The notes below the pieces were generated by a model. That model was not told the origin of the DNA, ran no database searches, and worked only from the letters and a program-made list of their open reading frames with translations. Of a stretch of 64,000 nucleotides of DNA, positions 55,217 through 63,425 are shown piece by piece. The DNA comes from Clostridiales bacterium (GTDB taxonomy: Bacteria > Bacillota > Clostridia > Peptostreptococcales > Anaerovoracaceae): positions 52,666-116,665 of the forward strand of contig JALENW010000033.1 of NCBI GenBank assembly GCA_022766365.1, read 5' to 3'. How positions within the stretch are numbered: the stretch's first letter is position 1; every line of letters starts with the position of its first letter. The position numbers and the translations under genes are program-made.

Positions 55217-55801
55217 ATGAACGCTTTAGAAAAATACTTTTTAGAAAATAATATTATTACAAATAAACAGGCGGAAGAGATAGGCATCAAAAGGCATATC
55301 TTAGCTTCACTTGTTCAAAAAGGCGAGCTGGAGCGGGTTAAAAATGGCGTCTATAAGAAAAAAGATGCCATAGATGATGATTTTGCCGCTATATCACTTA
55401 ATAATGAACAAGTGGTCTTTTCATTTCATACAGCTTTATATCTTCTTGGATTTAGTGATAGAACACCTAATGTTTTTCATATCAGTGTGCCACAAGGGTA
55501 TAATGCAGGGCATATCAAGCGGAAATTTCCAAATATAAAGGTGCATTATGTAAAAAGAGATTTTTTTCATTTAGGAGTCATTAAGATAAAAACACCCCTT
55601 GGCTCACCTGTAAAATGCTATAACATGGAAAGATGTATCTGTGATATTGTTTCCGAAAGGAAAACCATTGACAAGCAGATATTTACCGATGCCATAACCG
55701 GATACTTTAACAGCAAAGATAAGAACATCAGAAATCTTATTAAATACAGCAGAATTCTCGGCATTGAAGATGAAATCAGAAAATACACGGAGGTACTATA
55801 A
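55217..55801 (+). CDS. abiEi: AbiEi-family antitoxin (type IV toxin-antitoxin)
   Basis: 194 residues. The N-terminal winged helix (NIITNKQAEEIGIKRHILASLVQKGELERVKNGVYKK) is the AbiEi DNA-binding domain; the C-terminal domain (VVFSFHTALYLLGFSDRTP, CDIVSER) is typical of AbiEi antitoxins, which repress the operon and counter AbiEii without direct binding. ATG with gaaggtgat. The toxin gene follows directly (TAA then ATG). Confidence 0.9.
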   Translation: MNALEKYFLENNIITNKQAEEIGIKRHILASLVQKGELERVKNGVYKKKDAIDDDFAAISLNNEQVVFSFHTALYLLGFSDRTPNVFHISVPQGYNAGHIKRKFPNIKVHYVKRDFFHLGVIKIKTPLGSPVKCYNMERCICDIVSERKTIDKQIFTDAITGYFNSKDKNIRNLIKYSRILGIEDEIRKYTEVL

Positions 55802-56641
55802 ATGATAGGTTCGGAAAGTTTGAAAGGTAAAATAAGAAACATTGCGAATTCTAAAAATCTCAGATCGCAGGAAGTTCTGCAAATTTTTTTCTTTGAAAGA
55901 TTCTTGGAAAGACTGTCAAAATCTGAGTATAAATTTAATTTTGTCATCAAAGGCGGACTGCTTATCTCTTCTATGATAGGGATTGATAATCGTACCACGA
56001 TGGATATGGATACCACTATAAAAGGCGTGCCATTGAAAGAAGAAACTATACGAAATATTGTTTCGGAAATCATAAATATAGAGGTGGATGACGGTATAGA
56101 ATTTGAAATAACGGACATAAGCCATATACGAGAAGAAGATGAATACGAGAACTTCAGAGTCCATTTAATAGCTAACTTTGGCAAGATTAAAAACGATATG
56201 AAGATTGACATTACAACAGGGGATGCCATAACGCCAAAGGAAATTGAATACCTATATCCTTGTATGTTTCAGGATGAAAGCCTTAGGGTTTTGGCATATC
56301 CGCTTGAGACGATATTGGCTGAAAAATATGAGAGTGTTATTAAAAGAAATATAACAACAACAAGGATGAGAGATTTTTATGATTTATATAATTTGTACAA
56401 CCTGAGAAAAGAGGATATTAACTTTGACATTCTAAAACAAGCGATTATTTCAACCGCAAACAGAAGAGAAAGTTTGGCTATTATGAAACAGGCAGTAGAG
56501 ATTATTGAGGACATAAAAGAGGACGATTACCTTAAAGAATTATGGGAGGTATATTTAGCAGAAAATCTTTATGTAGGCGATTTGGATTTTTCAGAAACTG
56601 TAAAAGTAGTTGAGCTTATTGCAGAAAAGATTGCTTTATAG
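55802..56641 (+). CDS. abiEii: AbiEii-family nucleotidyltransferase toxin
   Basis: 279 residues of the DNA polymerase beta-like nucleotidyltransferase toxin class. FVIKGGLLISSM and RTTMDMDTT give the GG(x)n-RxTxDxD active site, IDITTGD the third acidic residue, and LAEKYESVIKRN plus RMRDFYDLY the AbiEii/MenT Lys and late motif. Members of this class add nucleotides to tRNA, giving growth arrest and phage abortive infection. Start is one base after the antitoxin stop. Confidence 0.92.
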   Translation: MIGSESLKGKIRNIANSKNLRSQEVLQIFFFERFLERLSKSEYKFNFVIKGGLLISSMIGIDNRTTMDMDTTIKGVPLKEETIRNIVSEIINIEVDDGIEFEITDISHIREEDEYENFRVHLIANFGKIKNDMKIDITTGDAITPKEIEYLYPCMFQDESLRVLAYPLETILAEKYESVIKRNITTTRMRDFYDLYNLYNLRKEDINFDILKQAIISTANRRESLAIMKQAVEIIEDIKEDDYLKELWEVYLAENLYVGDLDFSETVKVVELIAEKIAL

Positions 56642-56664
56642 AGTGTAAAATTATGACTTTCACA

Positions 56665-56681
56665 TTACAAATACTCTTTAA
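56665..56681 (+). repeat. 17-bp direct repeat flanking abiE, copy 2
   Basis: Identical to 55160-55176. It lies 24 bases after the abiEii stop, without a matching -10, so it does not look like a working promoter. Confidence 0.85.
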
Positions 56682-56831
56682 CTTTTATCAAAAAAAAGAG
56701 CTTGAGCTGAAAATAAAAACACTGAAAACCGTGCTTAAAAATCAAAGAATATAAGCACAAAAAGGCGGATTTTTTATCCAATCGGGGTCTTAGGGTCTCC
56801 CTAACAAGTAGCAAGAAATCAAACATGAAAG

Positions 56832-56853
56832 CAGGCAGAGAAGCCTGTTTTTT
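56832..56853 (+). terminator. Intrinsic terminator in the island
   Basis: caggc / gcctg stem with a six-base loop followed by six T. It may end transcripts coming from abiE. Confidence 0.6.
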
Positions 56854-57065
56854 GTTTGTCTTTAAGTAAGAGTTAATACGCTTACTTTACTTGCTACAGC
56901 CGTAGGTGTAAGAGCCAAAATTATCGTTTTTTCGATTTTGGATACACACCTACTGTGCTTGCTACAAAAGTTTAACAGAAGAATTCGCAAAAACTGTGAA
57001 CAGTAGCCTAATTTTTTCACTGTATATTGTGAGGGGCTATTTTATATGTTCATCGGAAAGGAGTG

Positions 57066-57254
57066 ATGGCGTTGGAGAATAATAACTTAAATCAGTTTGC
57101 AGACTTACTTGCAGGCTTAATCGCAAAATATATTGATAAGCTTGATATAGAAGAGATACCACAAGTTTCTGCTATGGAGAAATCCGAAGAAACAAAAGAC
57201 ATAGATGTTATTTCTTCATGTGAAGTGAAACAGGAAGAAAGGACGGAAAAATAA
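57066..57254 (+). CDS. Small acidic protein upstream of a serine recombinase
   Basis: 62 residues, acidic, helix-prone at the start (LNQFADLLAGLIAKYIDKLDIEEIP) and polar after. Ribosome site aaaggag is very close to the ATG; TTG 57072 would be better spaced. I do not recognise a family. Small genes of this kind often precede serine recombinases in clostridial mobile elements. No function can be assigned. Confidence 0.55.
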   Translation: MALENNNLNQFADLLAGLIAKYIDKLDIEEIPQVSAMEKSEETKDIDVISSCEVKQEERTEK

Positions 57255-57368
57255 CCTGTATCAAAAAAGTAAGGGGCTGGAAGTGAAGATTAAGTGCGGT
57301 AAAATTTTAAGTAGTCTAAAAGAAGCGAAGACAAGGCTTACTGGAAATATATTAAGCGAGGTCAAGTT

Positions 57369-58497
57369 ATGTCAAAAGAAAAAATTAAAGCATATATTTA
57401 CACAAGGGTATCTACAGCCATGCAGGTGGACGGATATTCTTTAGAAGCACAAAAGACAAAGATAAAAGCTTTTGCTTTATATAACGAATATGAAATTGCA
57501 GGTGAATATGAAGATGCGGGGAAGTCCGGAAAATCTATTGAGGGCAGATTTGCATTCAATCAGATGATGGAAGATATAAAAAGCGGAAAGGACAGTATTT
57601 CTTATGTGTTAGTTTTTAAGCTTTCACGCTTTGCAAGAAATGCAGCCGATGTACTTTCTACACTTCAAGTTATGCAGGATTTCGGTGTCAACCTTATCTG
57701 TGTAGAAGATGGCATTGACTCGTCAAAAGATGCGGGGAAACTTATGATTTCCGTTCTTTCCGCTGTTGCTGAAATTGAAAGAGAAAACATTCGTGTTCAA
57801 ACAATGGAAGGACGCATTCAAAAAGCAAAAGATGGAAAATGGAACGGAGGTTTTGCTCCATATGGATATAAACTGGAAAATGGAAATTTGATTATAAATG
57901 AGGAAGAAGCGGAAGCCATCAGAATAATTTTTGACCGCTATTTTAATACTACTATGGGTGCTAACGGAATTTCCAAATATCTTGAAAGGCAGGGAATAAA
58001 AAAGATTGCAAGGCATAACGGCAAGAACCCTTATTTTGATCCGTCATACATCAGAAGAATAATAGCTAATCCTGTTTATAATGGAAAAATTGCTTATGGC
58101 AGAAGAAGAACGGAAAAGGTTCATGGTACAAGAAATGATTATCACTTAGTTAATCAGGATGAATACATTTTGGTAAACGGAAAGCAAGATGCAATCATTA
58201 CGGACTCCCTTTGGGAAGCTGCTCAAAACAAACTAAAATCTCAAGCCAAGAAATATGAGCATTCTTACAAGGGGAATGAAGAATATACGCATTTACTGTC
58301 CGGCATTTTAAGATGTCCGATATGTGATGGATCTCTTTATGGAAATCGCTATCGCAAAAAGAAAAAAAGATGGCTCAAGATATAAAGAGAGCTTATATTA
58401 TAACTGTAAACATAGGCGTCATGTAGACGGCAAGCCATGTAATTTCACAAGGCAGATAAATGAAAAAGTATTGGATGAAGCGTGTAATGTGATATGA
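57369..58497 (+). pseudogene. Large serine recombinase, frameshifted and truncated
   Basis: Begins intact: YIYTRVSTAMQVDGYSLEAQ carries the catalytic Ser, FKLSRFARN and ENIRVQTMEGRIQKA complete the resolvase domain, and a Recombinase domain follows (NGGFAPYGYKLENG, ANPVYNGKIAYGR). A zinc-ribbon start (LRCPICDGSLYGN) is reached, then a seven-A run (58362-58368) shifts the frame to a stop at 58385. In the other frame the protein continues (KDGSRYKESLYYNCKHRR...CNFTRQINEKV) to 58497, where an IS cuts it off. The coiled-coil C-terminus is missing. Almost certainly inactive. Confidence 0.88.
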
Positions 58498-59521
58498 CAT
58501 ATGTTACAGAAATAAAGAAAAAAGAGAGGAACTTTGATACAATAGGTTTTACCACAAACTTTCAAGTATCAAAGGAGACCTCTCATGGAGATTATAACTG
58601 AAGAAATGCGTTTTCGCCAGCGTTTATGTGAATATGCAATAAAATATGGTGTAACACGTGCTGCAAGAAGATATCATACAAATAGACAGTTTGTATATCG
58701 TCAGCTAAAAAAATACGATGGAACCGTCAGGAGTCTTGCCCTTAAATCAAGAAGACCACATAGCAGCCCTAATGCTCATACAAAAGAAGAACTAGCATTA
58801 ATACGACGGATGCTAAAGCGTAACGGAGTGTATGGTTTGGCAGAAGTTTACGTTAGATGCAGAGAAAAAGGATATAAAAGAAGTTTTGCAAGTATGTGCA
58901 GACAAATACGTAAAAAAGGGTATAGGAAGCCAACAATCCATCGAAAGAGTTATACTAAATATGAGAAAATGGATGGAAAATATCCAGGCGATAAAGTCCA
59001 AATTGATATAAAGTATGTTCCAGATGAATGTATTCGCTTTCCAAGTTATGGGAATAGATACTATCAAATAACGGGAATAGATGAATACAGCAGGAAACGA
59101 GTACTAAAAATAGTAAAAGAAAAGAGTACATATGAGACCAGCAAATATCTAAAGGAGCTTGAGGGAAAAATGGGATTTCCAATTCGAATGATCCAGGTAG
59201 ACAATGGCTATGAATTTGTAAATGATGATAATCGAACAGACAAAGAAAGTGCATTTGAAAAGGCAGCAAGAGCATTAAACATTGAGTTAAAAAGGACTAG
59301 ACCTTACTCACCATGGCAGAATGGTAAAGTAGAAAGAAGTCATAGGGAAGATGGAAAGATTCTTTATGGGAGGAAAGCCTTCACAAGTGAACGAGAATTG
59401 ATCAGACAAGTAGCAAAGCATGAAGCTAGATATAATAAAACAGCGAAGACTAGTCTTAATTTCAAAAATCCAAACCAAGTTGTATCAGAATACTTCTCAA
59501 AGTGTAACATATGTCTTGACA
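58490..59521 (+). mobile_element. IS481-like insertion sequence
   Basis: About 1.03 kb with imperfect 19-base terminal inverted repeats (left 58490-58508, right 59503-59521) sharing the core gacatatgttaca; 16 of 19 positions match. One transposase gene nearly fills it, its stop codon lying just outside the right repeat. No direct target repeat is visible beside the ends, suggesting a deletion next to the element. Confidence 0.75.
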
Positions 59522-59526
59522 ACTAA
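58585..59526 (+). CDS. DDE transposase, IS481-like
   Basis: 313 residues in one frame. The N-terminal helix-turn-helix (EYAIKYGVTRAARRYHTNRQ) is followed by an rve integrase core with the DDE triad in VQIDIKYVP, IQVDNGYEF and WQNGKVERSHRED. The single-frame layout points to IS481 rather than two-frame IS3. ATG with ggagacc upstream. Frame intact, so the element may still be mobile. Confidence 0.88.
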   Translation: MEIITEEMRFRQRLCEYAIKYGVTRAARRYHTNRQFVYRQLKKYDGTVRSLALKSRRPHSSPNAHTKEELALIRRMLKRNGVYGLAEVYVRCREKGYKRSFASMCRQIRKKGYRKPTIHRKSYTKYEKMDGKYPGDKVQIDIKYVPDECIRFPSYGNRYYQITGIDEYSRKRVLKIVKEKSTYETSKYLKELEGKMGFPIRMIQVDNGYEFVNDDNRTDKESAFEKAARALNIELKRTRPYSPWQNGKVERSHREDGKILYGRKAFTSERELIRQVAKHEARYNKTAKTSLNFKNPNQVVSEYFSKCNICLDN

Positions 59527-59549
59527 GACTGTTATTTCCGGTAGACAGG

Positions 59550-59558
59550 TGATATAAT
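59550..59558 (+). promoter_or_regulatory. Extended -10 promoter of the NUDIX gene
   Basis: TGATATAAT is a perfect extended -10, 43 bases before the start codon. No clear -35 is present at 17 bases. Confidence 0.45.
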
Positions 59559-59601
59559 ATTGTCAAGTAATTTAAATTTTATAACTATGGAGCATACAAT
59601 G

Positions 59602-60141
59602 TCATACATCGAAAAAACAATTTCCACAGAAATGAAATATAATGGAAAGATCCTAAATCTGAGAATTGACACCGTAAAAACAAAAAACGGAGAGTCAACC
59701 CGTGAAATAATCGAACACCCGGGAGGTGCTGTTATTTTGCCCCTCCTTCCAAATAATCATGTGGTTATGATCAAGCAGTTCAGAAAACCTCTTGAAAGGG
59801 ATGTACTTGAATTGCCTGCCGGCAAGATAGATCCCGGCGAATCTCCGGAGGATGCTGCTTTTAGAGAACTCAGGGAAGAAACAGGCTTTTCTGCAAAACA
59901 AATGAAGCTATTAACTAAGATGTACCCTTCTGTCGGCTACTCACAGGAATGTTTATATCTCTTCCTTGCCACAGATCTTGAGCCGGGAGAAACTGACTTT
60001 GATCCAAACGAAGATATTGATACTTTCACTTACCACATGGAAGATCTTGTAGACATGATAATCGAAGGGAAAATTCAAGATTCAAAAAGCCAAGTGGCAA
60101 TTCTAATGACACATGAACTTTTGACCAGAGATAAATTGTAG
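59602..60141 (+). CDS. NUDIX hydrolase, ADP-ribose pyrophosphatase type
   Basis: 179 residues. The NUDIX box GESPEDAAFRELREETGF is complete; VLELPAGKIDPGE before it and PSVGYSQE after it fit the ADP-ribose pyrophosphatase (NudF) group, which splits ADP-ribose into AMP and ribose 5-phosphate. I start at ATG 59602 (MSYIEKT) with ggag upstream; longer starts at 59587 or 59560 are possible. It often neighbours xerD in Firmicutes, as here. Confidence 0.9.
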   Translation, partial: SYIEKTISTEMKYNGKILNLRIDTVKTKNGESTREIIEHPGGAVILPLLPNNHVVMIKQFRKPLERDVLELPAGKIDPGESPEDAAFRELREETGFSAKQMKLLTKMYPSVGYSQECLYLFLATDLEPGETDFDPNEDIDTFTYHMEDLVDMIIEGKIQDSKSQVAILMTHELLTRDKL

Positions 60142-60265
60142 CTTTTTTTAATACTGATTTTACAAAAGCACATTTTTAAAACCTTCTTTTTTTGGCTGTC
60201 TCAACTTAAATGAAATATATTAATGCTATTGAATAATCTATAATTATACAAAGTCCGGAGCTAAA

Positions 60266-61174
60266 ATGAACGAATATATAAATGCATATTTAATTTTTTT
60301 AAGAGATAAGAAAAAATCCTCAGACAATACCGTCGAAGCATACGTCAGAGATTTGACTTCATTTGAAAATTATCTGGATAAACGAGGGCTAAATGACATA
60401 ACCTCTGTCAAACAGGAAGACATAATAGGTTTTCTTATGGATATGAAGAAAGAAAATCTTTCTACAGCCACAATAACCAGACGCCTGGCCTCAACAAGGA
60501 GTTTCTATAAATTTATGCTTGACGAAAATCATGTTATCGTCAATCCTGCAAAAGACATCAAAGCGCCAAAAGTCGTCAGAGGAGAAATAGAATATTTGAC
60601 TATTGATGAGATTGAAAAGCTGCTCTCTCTACCGGACGAAAGCCCGAAAGGCATAAGAGACAAGGCCATCTTTGAAGTCCTCTACGGTACCGGTATCATG
60701 GTTTCTGAACTTGTTGAACTTCGTCTCAAGGACCTTAACTTGAGAATGGGATTTATCACCTGCAACGGCAATCATGGAAAAGCAAGGATAGTTCCACTTG
60801 GAGATTACGCGAAATATGCAATGAAGCGTTACCTTTCCGAGAGTCGTCCTACTTTTATTAAATCAGATGACGGAAATGATGAAGAAGCCGCTCTGTTCGT
60901 TAATTTTATGGGAAACGCCTTTACCAGACAAGGATTGTGGAAGATTCTTAATTCATATGGGGAAAAAGCCGATATATCAAAGAAACTGACCCTTCAAATA
61001 ATCCGTCATTCTTTCGCAGTGCACATGATCGAAAACGGCGCTGATTTAAAGACATTGCAGGAACTTTTGGGGCATGAGGATATTTCGGCCACCCAGGTTT
61101 ATCTGCAATTTCGAAAAAATAAAATCAAAGAAGTATATGACAGAACCCACCCTCGAGCTATCGCAAAAAAATAA
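60266..61174 (+). CDS. xerD: XerD-like tyrosine recombinase with two altered catalytic residues
   Basis: 302 residues with the N-terminal SAM-like DNA-binding domain (SDNTVEAYVRDLTSFENYL) and C-terminal catalytic domain. Present: Lys of HGKARIVPLG, Arg 247 (IIRHSFAVHM), His 270 (LLGHEDIS), Tyr 279 (TQVYLQF). Changed: the first catalytic Arg, normally TGLRVSEL, is Met 145 (TGIMVSEL), and the His of HxxR is Gln 244 (LQIIR). XerC/D resolves chromosome dimers at dif; with Arg I absent, strand cleavage should be severely impaired. ATG with cggagc. The frame is otherwise intact. Confidence 0.88.
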   Translation: MNEYINAYLIFLRDKKKSSDNTVEAYVRDLTSFENYLDKRGLNDITSVKQEDIIGFLMDMKKENLSTATITRRLASTRSFYKFMLDENHVIVNPAKDIKAPKVVRGEIEYLTIDEIEKLLSLPDESPKGIRDKAIFEVLYGTGIMVSELVELRLKDLNLRMGFITCNGNHGKARIVPLGDYAKYAMKRYLSESRPTFIKSDDGNDEEAALFVNFMGNAFTRQGLWKILNSYGEKADISKKLTLQIIRHSFAVHMIENGADLKTLQELLGHEDISATQVYLQFRKNKIKEVYDRTHPRAIAKK

Positions 61175-61357
61175 CTTCATACCTAATGTACTAAATGTCA
61201 TCATCTTTTACAATGTGGAGATTTAATTTCATGATATTAATCTATCTGTCTGCCGTAATTTTCTCATAAACCGACCTGTTATCCGTATGCCGTAATATTT
61301 GTTTAAAAATGACAAGTTACAAAATACTTTAAATACACCTAAAAATTAATAATTAAC

Positions 61358-61386
61358 TTGCATAATCTAATATTCTGAGATATAAT
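61358..61386 (+). promoter_or_regulatory. Promoter in the xerD-yprB gap
   Basis: TTGCAT (61358-61363) and TATAAT (61381-61386) are spaced 17 bases apart. Transcription would start near 61393, giving an unusually long leader of about 150 bases to the next gene. 61175-61357 shows nothing else. Confidence 0.6.
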
Positions 61387-61392
61387 GTCTAT

Positions 61393-61470
61393 GAGGTTAT
61401 CTCCCCTGATAATCTCATCCCAATACCCCTTTTGAACAAAGTAGACTGCTCCCCTGCGGTCTATTTTGTT
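61393..61470 (+). promoter_or_regulatory. Structured leader with terminator-like hairpin
   Basis: The predicted transcript begins with a hairpin (gaggttatc / gataatctc, 61393-61416) and then a second (aaagtagac 61438-61446 / gtctatttt 61459-61467) ending in a T-rich stretch. Both loops contain ctcccctg. This may be an attenuator or a short RNA. Confidence 0.4.
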
Positions 61471-61546
61471 ATCCGGATATAATTGTCACATTCAACTGCC
61501 TTAAAAGCATGAAAAATACAATCTTGATACAGCAAAGAGGTGATCA

Positions 61547-62566
61547 ATGAAAATCATTGAAAAATCAGTAGTTCTAGAAGATTCAACAGTTTCTGTACTA
61601 TCTTCTAAGCTTTTTAATCGTTTCTTTAAAGGAGAAAAAATCGCAGTATTTGATATAGAAACAACGGGCTTATCTCCAAAATACAACAATATAATCCTAG
61701 CCGGATTTGTAATCATAGATACATCGAATTTCTCAGGAAAATTGATACAATATTTCGCAGATAATCCAATTGAAGAAAGAGATGTTTTAGGCAAAGCTAT
61801 AGAAACCCTTAAGGACATTGATTTTGTCATAACTTATAACGGCAAATCATTTGACATGCCTTTCTTGTATGAGCGTTCATCAAGGCTGTCTCTTCCGTAT
61901 GAGCAAATATACAACCTGGATCTTTATCAGTTGGTAAAGAACCACTCTACCCTTAAGGAAACTCTTGGAAGTCTCAGTCAAAAATCCATGGAAAAATTCA
62001 TGGGAATAGCTTCGAATCGTGATGATGAAATTTCAGGTGGAGAGAGTGTAACACTTTATACAAAATATACAAACTCTCTAGAGAAAAATCTACTGACTCA
62101 AATACTTTTGCACAATTCCGACGATGTTTTGCAGCTTACAAGGTTAATCCCACTGATTAAATATTTTGATATGGATATAGCTATAAAAAAACTTGGATTT
62201 CCATTGGGGGAAATCTATGTTACGGGTTTTGAATGCGGAATTTCAAACTTTATCGTAAAGGGTATGCAACGAAGAAATTTAAAGGATTATATATCGTTCC
62301 CATCCGTGGATTTTCTTGGGAAATTTGAATTCTTAAAGGAAGAAGGAACTTGGTATATTGAGTATCCTGTATATACAAGAAAAGAAGGAAAGTATCTTGA
62401 TATATCCACATTTGAGCCTGTCAATAAATTGAGATCGGAAATTAATAATCCATCTTCCTGTGTAAACGGAAAACTGATAATTCAGGAAAATGGAATCGAT
62501 AACCACATGGCACAATATGATTTCGCACTGGCACTGGCAGAAGAAGTAAAAAAAAGAGTCAAATAA
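61547..62566 (+). CDS. YprB-like RNase H-fold exonuclease domain protein
   Basis: 339 residues. VFDIETTGLSP, VITYNGKSFDMPFLYER, LDLYQLVKN and LLHNSDDVLQL supply the DEDD acidic set of the YprB RNase H-like family (3'-5' exonuclease fold). The C-terminal third (about 215-339) has no catalytic motif I know. ATG with aaagaggtgat. Nucleic-acid processing is likely; the target is unknown. Confidence 0.85.
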   Translation: MKIIEKSVVLEDSTVSVLSSKLFNRFFKGEKIAVFDIETTGLSPKYNNIILAGFVIIDTSNFSGKLIQYFADNPIEERDVLGKAIETLKDIDFVITYNGKSFDMPFLYERSSRLSLPYEQIYNLDLYQLVKNHSTLKETLGSLSQKSMEKFMGIASNRDDEISGGESVTLYTKYTNSLEKNLLTQILLHNSDDVLQLTRLIPLIKYFDMDIAIKKLGFPLGEIYVTGFECGISNFIVKGMQRRNLKDYISFPSVDFLGKFEFLKEEGTWYIEYPVYTRKEGKYLDISTFEPVNKLRSEINNPSSCVNGKLIIQENGIDNHMAQYDFALALAEEVKKRVK

Positions 62567-62630
62567 AAGAGAACATAGCCTCTGATTCAACTCTCTATAA
62601 AATCAGCGATATCATCAATTTCAGCAAACG

Positions 62631-63005
62631 CTAAAGAATTTGTTCAACTAAATAATAGGCAAACAAAATAGCTGCCAGTCCCAGTATGACACTGAGTAAA
62701 ACATACAAAAACGCAGTAAAAACATATCCTCTTTCTATAAGGCTGAATGTCTCAAAAGAAAATGTAGAAAATGTGGTAAACCCGCCACAAAGTCCAACTC
62801 TCAGGAGAAGATTAAATCTATGATCTAATATATCATCTTTTAAAAATACCGAAAAAACACCTATGAGAAATGCTCCCATAATATTGATAAAAAGCGTATT
62901 AACAGGAAAAACAGTAGTCTCCTTTATTGGAATAAGACTCACCATGTATCTGATGACTGATCCGAAAAATCCACCGATCCCAACAAATAATATATTGATA
63001 ATCAT
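62631..63005 (-). CDS. crcB: Fluoride exporter CrcB/Fluc
   Basis: 124 residues with four hydrophobic segments. GGFFGSVIRYMVS, NTLFINIMGAFLIG and GGFTTFSTFSFE (Phe-box and Na-binding TFS region) are diagnostic of the dual-topology fluoride channel. It is single, so a homodimer is expected. No fluoride riboswitch is visible upstream, where the rRNA operon terminator lies. Confidence 0.93.
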   Translation of the reverse strand: MIINILFVGIGGFFGSVIRYMVSLIPIKETTVFPVNTLFINIMGAFLIGVFSVFLKDDILDHRFNLLLRVGLCGGFTTFSTFSFETFSLIERGYVFTAFLYVLLSVILGLAAILFAYYLVEQIL

Positions 63006-63033
63006 GTCATAACTCCCTAATGCTTATAAGACA

Positions 63034-63075
63034 AAATAAAAAAACTGAATCCTACCTAAAGAGGTGAAATCAGTT
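63034..63075 (-). terminator. Terminator of the rRNA/tRNA operon
   Basis: On the minus strand a stem starting aactga...tcagtt with an inner acct/aggt pairing runs into a T-rich tail. It lies 13 bases beyond tRNA-Leu. Confidence 0.75.
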
Positions 63076-63088
63076 ATCATACAACCTA

Positions 63089-63171
63089 TGGTGCGCGACA
63101 AGGGACTTGAACCCCTACGGTCTCCCGCTAGAACCTAAATCTAGTGCGTCTGCCAATTCCGCCAGTCGCGC
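63089..63171 (-). tRNA. tRNA-Leu (anticodon TAG)
   Basis: Acceptor gcgcgac / gtcgcgc, discriminator A and encoded CCA. Class II variable arm. Loop tttaggt gives TAG. Confidence 0.94.
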
Positions 63172-63174
63172 ATG

Positions 63175-63249
63175 TGGTGACTCCACCGAGAATCGAACTC
63201 GGGTTACCGCCGTGAAAGGGCGGTGTCTTGACCGCTTGACCATGGAGCC
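63175..63249 (-). tRNA. tRNA-Glu (anticodon TTC)
   Basis: Acceptor ggctcca / tggagtc, discriminator A and encoded CCA. Loop ctttcac gives TTC. It lies between 5S rRNA and tRNA-Leu. Confidence 0.94.
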
Positions 63250-63257
63250 ATATATTT

Positions 63258-63425
63258 AAGAAACCGGCAACGTCCATATAACGAGCAGGCTCAATCCTGC
63301 GAGTTTCACGGTTTCCTTCCCTGCGGCAACGCCGTTCTGATTGTGGGAAACCGTACTTTCCCGGAAAGAAGTGATGTTGACGGTTATTTAAACTCATTTC
63401 TTTTTAAAAGAAACCGGCAACGTCC
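63258..63425 (-). repeat. 18-bp repeat of the 5S 3' end in the 5S-tRNA spacer
   Basis: aagaaaccggcaacgtcc occurs at 63258-63275 and again at 63408-63425, where it is the 3' end of 5S rRNA. A second 5S-like piece (tactttccc, 63354-63362) lies between, next to a 9-bp inverted repeat (acggtttcc 63308-63316 / ggaaaccgt 63346-63354) enclosing cggc-aac-gccg. Confidence 0.75.

Larger units (their letters stand above)
56642..57062. other. Structured non-coding stretch of the island
   Basis: No gene is visible, but the DNA is full of inverted repeats: gtgctta/taagcac (56731-56758), ttaggg-tct-ccctaa (56790-56804), a 52-bp nested cruciform (gtaggtgt...acacctac, 56902-56953, with inner ccaaaat/attttgg), and gtagcaag (56808-56815) answered by two cttgctac copies (56890-56897, 56958-56965). 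This could be a relic origin of transfer or an element-specific control region. Confidence 0.5.

Noticed and set aside
59503..59558. A TTGACA in the right end of the IS facing the NUDIX gene, as a hybrid promoter
   Set aside because: The distance to the TATAAT at 59553 is 31 bases, too long for one sigma-A promoter, and no -10 lies at 17 bases.
62631..63090. A fluoride riboswitch upstream of crcB
   Set aside because: The short gap is filled by the rRNA operon terminator and no crcB-motif sequence is visible.
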